Notes under the pieces: generated by a model
The model's database searches: none
What the model was told of the DNA's origin: nothing
Seen by the model: only the letters and a program-made list of their open reading frames with translations
Position numbers and translations under genes: made by a program
DNA from: Dichotomocladium elegans
Taxonomy: Eukaryota > Mucoromycota > Mucoromycetes > Mucorales > Lichtheimiaceae
Direction of reading: 5' to 3'
DNA length: 64,000 nucleotides
Assembly (NCBI GenBank): GCA_025716815.1
Contig: JAIXMN010000003.1
Span: forward strand, 2,046,001-2,110,000
Shown: one piece after another, positions 11,064 through 21,017 of the stretch
Position numbering within the stretch: position 1 is the first letter of the stretch
How the letters are laid out: each line of letters begins with the position of its first letter

Positions 11064-12609
11064 ATGTCCATGGATGCAACATTGGGGTTGCCCCACTTGC
11101 GACTGTCAAGAAATGGACAATTTACTTGCATCGCTTGCCGTATTGTGTTTCCAACCAGCGAACGACAACGTAATCACTGTCGAACTGAGTAAGATTTTAA
11201 CTTATCGGGGAAAAATGTATAAGATCGGATTGATTGACGATCTTTGTGCTAGTTGGCACAAATACAACCTCAAGCGTAAAATTGCTGATCTTGATCCTGT
11301 GGATGCCGAACAATTTGCACAAAAAGTTCTGGGTGCGTTGTCTGCTTTATAGAATATCAGACTGTAAGATGCGACTCATCTCACAATATGCATATATCCT
11401 TAGCTCAGCAGGCCCGCAATCGAGAGGAACAGGAACGGCAAGGGTTCATTTACGAATGCCACGTCTGTCGGTACGCTATATCTAGCTCCCGCTATATGCA
11501 GAAAAGGAAGAATTTAAGTTATCATGACTCCTTACGGTTTGCTATAGCAAATCGTACACATCCGAAAATGGTTACCATAACCATATTCGATCCAAGAAAC
11601 ATCGAGAATTGGAGATCAAGAAAGAGATCATAACACAGCACCAACCAGCAAGGTTGCACCATGTGGGCCCTCTCTTCTCAGATGTGTCTGATCTATCGGA
11701 GCAGTCGGACCTCGAAGACGGCGCGATGGCTGCGGCACGTTTGGATCCGCATGCCCTTTGCATATTTTGCGTGTTTCGTAGTAAAAACTTCGAGTGCAAT
11801 TTGGAGCACATGAGCCGGGTCCACGGCTTCTTTTTGCCGGATCAAGAGTACCTTGTAGACCAAAGAGGTTTGATTCTTTATTTGGCCGGAAAAATTGAAC
11901 AGGAGAATCTTTGCCTTTATTGTAACGGGCGCGGCAAGGAATACAAGAGCGCTCACGCGGTACGAGCTCATATGGTGAGTGATATGACTGAACACTTTCA
12001 AATATTATTGCCGATAGATACCTCACATATACCTTTTGGCGGGGAAGCATGTTATTCGTAATCTCACAAACACATACATTTTTCAAGATTGAAAAGGGGC
12101 ATTGTAAGATGGCCTACGATGATAGCGAGGATCCTGTAAAACTACTCGAGTACTACGATTTTGAACCGTTGCAGGAGATTGAGGAGCCTGTCGTTTCATC
12201 CGTTCAAGAACTCGTCCTGAATAGTGGCGTCCGGTTAGGCCATCGAAAGGACATGAAGATTTTCAAGCAACGCTTGCGAAAGAATACGAATGTAAGAAAG
12301 TACAGGATGTGTCTTTTGTACGAGTGAGTCTATATTCAAAGAGATCGCTGTGAACAGACAGAAATCGTGGACCGATCCACGGCGCGCAAGGAGGCCGAGA
12401 AGAAGGCTCTCGAGGAAGGTCTGACCCGTAAAGAACGGCGGCATCTTCTTGCTATAACAGATGGACATAAGGCGCAGGCGAACAGGGCGACTTCAAGCCA
12501 TCTTGAAGGGATCCGCGAGGCTATGATACAGCAAGATTTCCGAGGCAATCTTTCAATGAAGCAGAACCTTAACAAAACACTTAGAATGCGATGCCAAACT
12601 CCAAAGTAG
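11064..12609 (+). CDS. REI1: REI1/ZNF622-type cytoplasmic pre-60S factor, 384 aa
   Basis: Read as join(11064..11188,11253..11332,11404..11470,11548..11974,12088..12291,12358..12609); five GT-AG introns of 64-113 nt. Rei1 works with Jjj1/Ssa to release Arx1-Alb1 from cytoplasmic pre-60S particles and probes the polypeptide exit tunnel. Four C2H2-type fingers are visible: C22-x2-C25...H38-x5-H44 (CIACRIVF, DWHKYNLKRK); ECHVCRKSYTSENGYHNHIR with SKKH; CIFCVFRSKNFECNLEHMSR followed by VH; and CLYCNGRG...HAVRAHMIEKGHCK. The region after finger 4 has MAYDDSEDP and the LNSGVRLGHRKDM signature. The basic C-terminal helix (TARKEAEKKALEEGLTRKER to QNLNKTLRMR) matches the tunnel-inserted end of the family. 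Length is close to the yeast protein. A second in-frame ATG two codons on (11070) cannot be excluded as the start. Confidence 0.9.
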
Positions 12610-13250
12610 AATCCTTTTATTTCACCTTTCCTCCCGCCCCCCCCACATAGATTCCTTTGCTATACAGCGTTCTCCAAGTTGCATGTCACCCAATTGAAGA
12701 AGTCGTAGGATAATTAAATGAAGCCTCTTTTGCCAAGAAATATCTGCGCAAGATTAACCAATAGAAGTCGATTTCTCTACAAAGATGGATAGCGCTATGT
12801 TGTTGATGAGCATGGCTGCCCTGAGCCTGTGGACTATGTCATTGGTAAGAAGACGTGCCCCTTCAATCTTCACCGTTCCCACAGAGAGTACACTGACAAT
12901 CTTCTTGCAACGATAGCTCTGAGTTTGCTGCCTAGGCGAAAGGGGACAGACATTATCATGAAATGAACAGGTGCAATTACACAACTGACACCGGTTAAGG
13001 TAAGACTGGGTTTATAACGTCGACGTTTGAGAAGGCTTTGAGGGCATCAGCTGCGAAGCAGTGAGGTGCATACTTTATTTTCAAAAATAATGTCGTGCAA
13101 AATACAAAAAAAAAAATGACGTATTGAATTATATAAATTTGTCGTATCAATAGGCAAAAAGATTTCGCATCCATGGATTAAAACCTGTTAGCCAACATAA
13201 AAACACTACTCCTCCATACGCTTTAACTTACACTCAAGGGCCCCGAAGGA
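12610..13250. other. No gene seen
   Basis: Follows the REI1 stop. Only short open frames without motifs. An A-rich run near 13107 and AT-rich sequence beyond look like decayed non-coding DNA. Confidence 0.35.
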
Positions 13251-13375
13251 CCCAGGAGTTACCCTGGGTAGTCCCGGCGATAACCGGGACGGAGAGACAG
13301 GAGGAGAGAGCCAGCACACCAGAAGAGACAGGCGGCGTCTGCCAGGGCGCCAGACGAGGGAAGGAGCGGAAGGAT
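13251..13375. repeat. Cluster of three short hairpins
   Basis: Three consecutive inverted repeats: ACCCAGG / CCTGGGT (13250-13271), TCCCGG / CCGGGA (13272-13290) and CGTCTG / CAGACG (13336-13357), in purine-rich surroundings. The block is GC-rich compared with its AT-rich flanks. It could be a folded RNA, a transposon end or a decayed rDNA-like fragment; nothing identifies it. Confidence 0.4.
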
Positions 13376-13566
13376 ATTCAGGAGCTCCTCTCTTCCATGA
13401 CTCATCAAGTACGGGTACGATTGGTTAATCTATAAAGGACAGTGGATGTTAGTTGCAATAATCATACCGGATAAGACCATGGAAGAGAGGGTCGGGATGA
13501 AGTCGATGGAGAAAGGAGATTTCTCAGTTGTCCATTATTTATAGGAAATCAAGGAGGAGCAGAAGA

Positions 13567-13765
13567 AATTTCTTTGTGATAAAGGATGCTGCAGTAGATA
13601 CAGCGGCGGATCATACGCTGTTTTCATCGACTCGCTGATCCTTTAATCGGTACAGGAGCTTGGAAACGTCCTGTTATTGCATTCCGAGAGTATTTGCATA
13701 ATTTCTTTGTGATGAACGATGCTGCAGTAAATACAGCGGCGGGTCGCATGCTCTTTTCATTGACG
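13567..13765. repeat. Two imperfect direct copies of a ~64-bp unit
   Basis: The unit beginning ATTTCTTTGTGATRAA and containing GATGCTGCAGTARATACAGC followed by GGCGG occurs near 13567 and again near 13701, about 134 bases apart, with several substitutions. The spacer is not repeated. Confidence 0.55.
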
Positions 13766-13917
13766 ATTTCCTTCATTTATTGATGGTTTTTTTTTAGCCC
13801 TAGGCGGTTCGCATAGCGTATTTCAGCAATCGACATACCGTCCGTGGTGCTGTTAGAAACGAAATTGTATTGGGGGGATTCAGAGGTCGGCTTGATAAGA
13901 ATTGGATGTGTATTTAT

Positions 13918-14078
13918 GTTATAGTGGCCGCCTGTTATAGTGATACCCTCGGTTCCAGGAAATCGCATCACTATAATGAATTGGAATATGGCTTACCTGG
14001 TAATTTTGTTCTGTGTGTATCGCTACAATGAATTATCATTATAATGAATATCATTATGAGGGGCGGCCACTATACATA
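13918..14078. mobile_element. Small MITE with Tigger/pogo-like ends
   Basis: An inverted pair TATAGTGGCCGCC (near 13920) and GGCGGCCACTATA (near 14063) bounds about 160 bases; inside are further short copies of TATAGTGAT / ATCACTATA and ATTATAATGAAT. TA sits at both edges, as for Tc1-mariner/pogo-type elements. No coding capacity. Confidence 0.5.
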
Positions 14079-14253
14079 ATTGATTTCCCATTAATCCTAC
14101 CATCTGAATGCTTGTATGAGACTAGTCAAATAAGAAAGAATAGATAATATATACTTTCGCGTGGAAAACCGCTTGTTTACTCTCACTCTTTCTTTTTCTT
14201 TGATATACTCGTTTCATCGACAACCTACCATTACTAAAACAATCATTCTAAGT

Positions 14254-15387
14254 ATGAACGTTCATCGACCCGAAACCCGCGATCGTACCATGGTTGTGAA
14301 AGCATCCATTGACAGCATAGGCTGGAGACAAGAGTACCGCGAAAAGTTTAACCATTTGGTGGACCTTGTGAATATAACGACAATGCATGCATACGTACTA
14401 TCAAAATACATTTTTCTCCACGAGCTCCAAGCCAATGAAAATTTGATATCAGGGCTTTTATCAACGAAAGATTCTTTGCTGAAGTCTGGCTCGCATTGAT
14501 CGATTACAAACGACGTGGGTGTGGCGAGGAAACGACTCGATGCCGGAATCTGATTGATGAATACTCGACGCCATACCTCTTATATACAAATTATGAACGA
14601 CCATCCTTTCCATACTCCCAGCAATGTGCAAATTACGAAGGCGCCAAGATCGCTGCTGCTTACACCAATAATATTCAAATGCGATTCGGCCAACATTTTC
14701 GGCGGGCTGTCAATCCCTTGCTGAATATTAGACAGCGGAATGAGGAGCTTGAAGAGCAGCTGATTGGCCAAGGTCTGGACGCGACACAAATCAGTCAACG
14801 CATCCGAGAGACAATCATTGCACCCGCAACAACATTTAAGCAGATTGTAGCTCGTCGAAACGTATCCAGAGACGACATCCCAGACGACCCAGCTTATCTT
14901 CAGGAAGCTTTCGACGCCATCCGGCCAATCTTCGATGCCTACACCAGGACCCACGCCTTTGACAACGATAGTATCTACTACGATGCAAAGCCTCATCCAA
15001 TCCAACATATGACAGCCTTTTACCAGCTCGCTCTCCTTTTTTGAGCGACTTCAGCTGCCTGCATTTGCCTGTTTCCCTCTTCGTCGGTCATGGTCTCCGT
15101 CATACATAATGATTGACGCAAAAATCATATGGCAAAACATTCTGGGTCGCTCATGGACCAAAAAATTTCCTTATCCTGGCGGATTGGATGAGGTCATCGC
15201 TTTCTATTCGAAAGCTCTCAAGTCTTCAGAGAATGGAGTACTTCGATTTCGTGGTACACTTGAAACGGATGGCGTAGGAGTCTCCATTATCAAGAAGAGA
15301 AGGGACAGGGATGTACTCCCAAGAACCGGAGCAGCTCCGAAGGTGGAGGAGCAGTCGGATCACAGTTGTTCCCATTACGGCAGTTAA
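14254..15387 (+). pseudogene. Second broken TnpB/Fanzor-like gene, N-terminal two thirds
   Basis: From ATG 14254 the frame reads a helical N-terminus (KASIDSIGWRQEYREKFNHL, TTMHAYVLSKYIFLHELQ), then shifts by one base near 14450 into a second frame (AFINERFFAEVWLALIDYKR, ANYEGAKIAAAYTNNIQMRF, DNDSIYYDAKPHPIQHMTAF), and shifts again at the T-run near 15040 into a third (LPAFACFPLRRSWSPSYIMI, LRFRGTLETDGVGVSIIKK). The order and spacing match the pre-RuvC region of the multicopy Mucorales TnpB/Fanzor-like proteins as I remember them and parallel the minus-strand copy at 7370-8580. The frame ends at TAA 15387; the RuvC and zinc-ribbon parts are absent, and the adjacent mariner relic may mark the truncation. 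Confidence 0.45.
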
Positions 15388-15429
15388 CTAAGCACATATG
15401 AGAATGAGAAATGAAACCTTCGAAATCGC

Positions 15430-16444
15430 TCAACTTTAAGCTGTTGGATGCCTCGCAGATCTATGTTATCAACGTCTCGCTTTCCAAGAACCTATTGCAT
15501 TTAACTTTGCCCTTGACCACTGACCAAAAACTGCTCAATAGAATTGAGTTCAGGCGAATATGGTGGAAGATAAGCATATCGATATCCCCGAGACTCGATG
15601 TATTCAGAAATATCCTGAGCCTTATGGATAGGTGCATTATCCATTACCAAATAATGCCCCTTCATATGTTCATACTTATCCATCTCATCCATCGTAGCCT
15701 TAAGGAATCTGAGATAATGTCCAGTTAAAGTTCCTCTGATCATAACTTCAGATTGACCTGCCCTCTTCCTTTTCTTGATCAGTGGCTGCGGGAGTCTCAA
15801 GCTAAATTTAATGATCCGTGATGCTGAGATTGCTACCATGGCTGTGGTTGTCTTTGCTCTTGTCTTTGGTATTGTGACCACTGTAGGAGTCCCTTGCTTG
15901 GACCATGCCATGCTGCGTTTAATATTAATATGGAATCCAGCCTCGTCAAGAAAAACGCAGTTTTTTCTACAGTCAATATCGGTCCTGTCCCATTTGCGGA
16001 CCCAGTCAAGGCGCTCTTGGATCTTCGCAGCACTACTCTGTCTACAGGCTGAAACCGAGCCATTTTCAATGACAAGCTGCATTCGTTTTTCGTAAATCGA
16101 TGGAGCGTCGTTTTAGAAATTTTGAGAGCCTCAAATCTTTGAAGCAGTTCCTCCGTCAGCTGCTCTAGGACAACGGATTGATTCTCATCAATGCATTCTA
16201 AAATAACGTTCTTATGCTCTTCATTGAGAATACGCAAACGACCCCTCGCTTTAGCTTTTTAAAAGATGCTGTCATGGTCTTTCTCGTACTGTGATGCCCA
16301 TCTATGTGGTGAACGAACATGGATTCCTAGCTGTTTTGCAGCAGCTGATGAACTCAAATCCTCCTCAGACATCAGTTTGAAAAATCTGACCTTGTCTTGG
16401 TTAGTATACGATATGTAACTACGCTTGATTTCCGCTTTTTTCAT
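15430..16444 (-). pseudogene. Tc1/mariner (IS630-type) transposase, broken
   Basis: The start codon is at 16444 (MKKAEIKRSYISYTNQDKVR). An N-terminal helix-turn-helix (SSSAAAKQLGIHVRSPHRWA) is followed by an in-frame TAA at 16259, then a second HTH (RILNEEHKNVILECIDENQS, KISKTTLHRFTKNE), a frameshift near 16075, and the DDE catalytic region: NCVFLDEAGFHINIKRSMAW (first Asp), GHYLVMDNAPIHK (second Asp), YAYLPPYSPELNSIEQF (Glu region). A further one-base shift within that last motif is needed to continue WSVVKGKVK. Cut-and-paste enzymes of this family normally act at TA sites. No terminal inverted repeats were recognised, so the element edges are unknown. At least one stop and two frameshifts make it inactive. 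Confidence 0.85.
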
Positions 16445-16479
16445 CCAAATATCTGCATCATTTCGCTTGACATGTCATG

Positions 16480-17215
16480 GCTGTTGGCGAGAAGCGCGGC
16501 TTCCATGACATGGTAAGGCCCATCAAATTACATTCACTGGACTGGAAGAACTGCCCTACAGCATGACAAGGCTATGCGTCGGCAAGGAAAGGTTCCCACG
16601 ATGGTATTAGAAGCCGTGGCATTCTATGACCTATGGATATAGAGCTTTTTTTGTCTTCCTGGGTCATTGAATGACATCAATGTGCTGGGCCTCTCTCCGG
16701 GTTTACTTAGGTTCTGCAAGGGAGTAACCACTCTGAGTTCTTCGCTGTCATCGGTCACACATACAACACTGGCTATTATCTTGCAGCTGATATATATCCT
16801 AATTATACCATTCTCATTGGGACCATCCACCATCCACCAAACAAGAAAGCACATAGCATGTGTTGAAGTCATACTAATCTCGTTTAATATAGATGTTTTC
16901 CAAGACTAAGGAATTGCCTAGGAAAGAGTTGAGAAAGTGTTGGAGGGCTATAGTCTTGTTTCGGCATCATTCAGCAACTGGCGAGAATGTTGAAGAAGGG
17001 TGACATCGGTGATACCATGAAGACATGTGCCTTTGCACATCATAATTGTAGAAGATGAAAAGGATAATTATGAGGTGGATGATAGCGAAATCAACGATGA
17101 TATTACCGTATCCCGACCTCGTAAGTATGACGATGGGGACAGTTATAGCCGATTTGTTGAGATGTATGATAGCGACACACATATGTAGCGGCACCGTGGC
17201 CTAGGGAACACATTT
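16480..17215 (+). pseudogene. PIF/Harbinger transposase fragment, heavily mutated
   Basis: Plus-strand pieces in changing frames match the catalytic part of fungal/plant PIF-Harbinger nucleases: LAVGEKRGFHDM, HSLDWKNCPTA, VPTMVLEAVAFYDLWI, PGSLNDINVLGLSP, GHTYNTGYYLA, DIYPNYTILIGTIHHPPNK, and, after several stops, an acidic C-terminal tail. The N-terminal part and its companion Myb-like gene are absent. It abuts the mariner relic. Confidence 0.65.
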
Positions 17216-17765
17216 GGACGAAGTTTGGGGAGACTGAGTGCATTGCCGATAAAATCTTATTTGACCAATACATACAACTCGGTATATTAATTAAAGATGT
17301 CAAACAAGGAACAATTCATGCTGATCGAGGGTTGCGGTCCCCTTCCTCCCGCAGATGAAGCACTATCCTCTTCCACAGAATATGAAAGGCTTCTAAATGC
17401 ATGGATCCGGTGGTAGAAGAGTAATTAAAATATTGCGAGCTAGATATCGGTGCGCCATTCCTTGGCCATAGTGGATTTTCCCCCATTCTGCATAACAAAG
17501 AAATGTGTCGTTCCGAGAACATTTCGAGTTCTTTCCCGGAAGGACGTCTGTTTTGGGCTTGTGCCTTCTCATGCTTTCTGCCAAAAGAGCACAATTGTTG
17601 TGCGCTAGTGTGTTCTTGATATAACGCATCGGTGGCCACATATTCCGTCCACACGGGCGCACTGCGCAATATGTAGCAATTGCCTAGAATGAAATCTTTG
17701 TTATCTATGTACAAACTTGAAGAGCTTCAATCGTCCCCGCTCGCATGTTCAATCAGGAAACCCAG
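17216..17765. other. Unassigned stretch with an open minus-strand frame
   Basis: A minus-strand frame of 132 codons (17714-17316) and a second, overlapping one of 89 codons are open but carry no motif I know. They may be remnants of a pseudogene. No promoter or splice-supported extension was found. Confidence 0.2.
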
Positions 17766-18321
17766 CAAACAGGGTTGGAAAAATGATTTCTTTGCTTACG
17801 CTGACTAATGGTCAAAAGTGACGTGAGTACAGGATTGTAAGGTTGCTCACCCTCTTCAACTTTTTCAATTTGAGCTCGCACACGGTAATTCAGCAAGTGG
17901 TTCGGGGGAAGATGAAGGAAGGGAAAATAGGACTATGTACTTCCTTATACTTTAGATAGTCTGTCAGAGACAACATTTTCATAAAAAGACCGGCTATCAA
18001 GGATGCTCTAACGATTAGCAGGATACCATATTCGAAATAGAGTACCCGGGCTTGCCAATATCTGAACCACCGAAAAACGAATAGAGGATTTGCACAGGGC
18101 TTCAATTCAGCAAGACATCTGACAATAAGCAGCTTGTTACTTACGTCGGAACAAAATAGAGAGCAAAGATGCACTATTCTTTCGCTGTAATGATAAAGTG
18201 CACTAGTGATGCGATTTGGTTGGAATAAGGAGGCTACTCTGGGTGCCCAGTCGCTATATGTAACAGACAGACATCCAACAGAGTAGAAAAGCGAACTTAA
18301 ACCATATATAAAGGGTCTCAT
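17766..18321 (-). CDS. Hypothetical protein, possibly membrane-associated, exon structure uncertain
   Basis: A 143-codon frame starts at ATG 18321 (MRPFIYGLSSLFYSVGCLSV) and contains hydrophobic stretches (YWQARVLYFEYGILLIV, ASLIAGLFMKMLSLTDYL). Just downstream on the same strand a second open piece (NYRVRAQIEKVEEGEQPYNP, SLLTISQRKQ) ends at 17766; a clean intron joining them was not found. The ATG lies about 205 bases from the divergently oriented TFB3 start, a usual spacing for a shared promoter. A GTAAGT...CAG pair inside (near 18147-18120) would be only 26 nt and brings in a stop. Family not recognised. Confidence 0.3.
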
Positions 18322-18526
18322 CTTATTTTTGCATACGAAAACCTGACGCTTTTAACGATTGTTAGTACATCAATGGATATTTACAATGCATATTAAAAAG
18401 TCAATCGAATACTTGCTACATTTTGTTCTATTTTTTTTCCATTCTGGGAAGATGTCCCATGATTTCTTCAACTGCCGTCGCTCCACAATTCTTATCCGCC
18501 TTTTTTTTTCCTTTCTCTTATGCATC

Positions 18527-19979
18527 ATGAATAGAGCGACAACATTGAGAAGTCAAACGCTCACAGTCGGAAAAACAGGATCTTTTGTTGTATCATACCA
18601 GGTATGCTAGAGCTCAGCTAGGCGAAGCCGAACATTTATGATAACATTGTCATGAATAGGAGGAAGATGCGCAATGCCCAGTGTGTAAAAGTGACAAATA
18701 CCTGACTCCAAATCTTAAACTACTTGTTTCGCCATGTTTCCATAAAATGTAGTGTGTGTCAATTCTGTTTTTGTCCCAAACGCTCACTACTGCTGTTATG
18801 TAGGTGCGAATCGTGCATCGATCGATTATTTGGTGCAGGTCCAGCCCCATGTCCGATTTGCCTCCAAGTACTGAGAAAGAATCAGTTCATGTCACAGATC
18901 TTTGAGGATCTTGCCGTCGAAAAGGAGGTCCGTATACGGAAACGCGTAAGCAAAGTGTAAGTGTTTGGGTGGGAGGCAGAAAATGAGTTGGTGTTGCCTC
19001 ACATGCCTTACATATGCAGGTTCAACAAACGTCCCGAAGATTTTGCTTCCTTACGCGCCTATAATGATTACCTTGAAGAAGTTGAGGATATTAGTAAGTT
19101 CCTTCTATCATCCATTTTGGTCGATTTACATTCAGTCATTTCGTTCTTAGCTTTCAATTTGATGAATGAGGTCGATGTTGCCGAAACGGAAGCGCGGATT
19201 ACGGCATATGAAACCGAAAATAAGGACAGCATTGCCGCAAATGAGGCTCGAATAGTAAGTTTCTTATAAAATTGGTCTGTTTGCCACTCAAAGAAAGCTT
19301 TACTTAACTCCTCCTATCGGACAGGCAAACGAGCAACGATATCAGAATTATCAGGATGAAGTAGAAAGGCAACAACGTGAGCAGAAACGTGAAAAGTATC
19401 TCGAGTTATTAGAAGAAGAGCGCCGCCAAAAAGAACATGAAAAAGCCGAAATTATTCGAGAATTGGTAAACTTACAGAGAAATCTTCTATTGCGGGTGAT
19501 GCCTCACTGAATGTATTTGTCTAGGCTACTTCAAGTAAATCAGCGCAAGCAGTGCTTGCGACACGACAGCCCATTGCACTAAAACGATCATCGGCTCTTC
19601 GGCAGCAAGCCGACTCCAGCTCACCGAATCCACGGTCAGTGATGCCATCTTGGATCACGACATCGTTGGACACCGACGTCGACATGAAGATCCAAGAACC
19701 AACCGATTTTGATCCCTTCGATTTGCAATATGTATATACCACTGGCTATGAAGTCAAGGACACCTATGATGACCCGTAAGTATATTTGCAGTTTCCCAAA
19801 GGCACAAAGATAAGACCCATGCTGGTTTACTTGACATACGCTTCCTTATTATCACCAGATCGACAGAGTACCTTCAGAGCAATAAGCGTGCACGGGCGGG
19901 CGGATATGCAGCAAAATATGCGTTCTTCAGGGCTATCAATGAGGCGTTCACGGGACTTGCATGTAGTCCGGTGGAATAA
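18527..19979 (+). CDS. TFB3: TFIIH subunit Tfb3/MAT1 (CDK-activating kinase assembly factor), 335 aa
   Basis: Read as join(18527..18601,18660..18748,18804..18956,19020..19093,19151..19254,19325..19465,19525..19775,19859..19979); seven GT-AG introns of 55-83 nt, most with GTAAGT or similar donors. MAT1/Tfb3 bridges the CDK7/Kin28-cyclin pair to core TFIIH in transcription and repair. The N-terminal RING is complete: C31PVC34, C51-x-H53, C56ESC59, C71PIC74, followed by LRKNQFMSQIFEDL and EVRIRKRV. The MAT1 long-helix region follows (FNKRPEDFASLRAYNDYLEE, TFNLMNEVDVAETEARI, then a Glu/Arg/Lys coiled coil ~150-215). The C-terminal part carries DFDPFDLQYVYTTGYE and ends ACSPVE. The intron separating exons 3 and 4 removes an apparent stop at 18958. 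The 25-residue leader before the RING is longer than in animals. Length agrees with yeast Tfb3. Confidence 0.9.
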
Positions 19980-21017
19980 AGCGAAGAATTGGCAAACATC
20001 GAATAAAATAAGCATTACTTCAGTTCAAACGTTAGGTCTCAGATCACAGTAATAATTTGGCGTAATGACGACACGCCGACAATCAACGGCTACATACACG
20101 GAGACTAAAGAGATATGGGCTATTTGAATCAAGGAATTAAGGGAAAGCCGACAAGATGCGAGAGTAGTAATAAATATTGCACCGCTGAAGACTTCATTTA
20201 CGCCAAAAGGCACATCGCAAACGTGTGCAGTTCAGAAGACGCTCATCTTTAAAGACTCTAATGTCCCATTGGCGCATCAGCGACGGAAAGCAAGCGGATT
20301 GTATGAAATGCTATCGATATCATTGAAGCTAAAAAATGCTGATGGCATGGGGATTCTACGAAGAAAGCAGGATTCTTGAGCCAGAGAAATGGCCGTCCCT
20401 ATAGCAGAACACGTTTCACCCATGAACAAACGAAAAATGAATTGGGTAAGGAACACGCATTTCTGTTTCGAAAATTACCGAACATTGCCTCCCCGCGAAT
20501 TATATGGACAAAGAAAGTTTGATCATAGCACAAGAAGTATATCCAAACATCATTTGATCAGCTCCAGTAATGTCCTCATGCGGTCAAAGTAATACGCACC
20601 CCGTCAAATTCGTTGCATGTCCGCTGGAATGAGTGAGCTCAAGGATAGGGCGTGAGCCAAGGTATGGGTGTGCTTCATAGACCAGGGCTTCCTTGGTGAC
20701 AGTAAACAGGAAATCGGAAATGTTCCGATAGCAACAAACCTAGTCAGGAAAGCGTAGGAAAATTAGAGAGGTGTGACCTTCGGATTTTTTCAAACGCTCA
20801 GGATCGAGGAAATAAAGAACACAAAAAGTAGCCGATACAGACGTATTCAGACAGTGATCTGGTCTCGGGCATTATGTCTTACCGGCATGTAAATGTTGGC
20901 AAGGAAGAGGTCGCAATTTTTATTGTTTGAATCATTCATAATCCTTTTCTTCCCTCTTTTTCTTCCCAAAACCGAAAAGCTCTTCTAGTGGGCTTCCCCT
21001 CTGGCGCCGGAAATATC
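19980..21017. other. Intergenic, one unexplained open frame
   Basis: No gene recognised. A frame without ATG is open from about 20127 to 20382 on the plus strand (VVINIAPLKTSFTPKG, VPLAHQRRKASGLYEML) and could be a coding fragment. The last 100 bases before 21018 (CT-rich, TTCTTCCC) resemble a promoter/5' UTR of the C2H2 gene. Confidence 0.3.
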
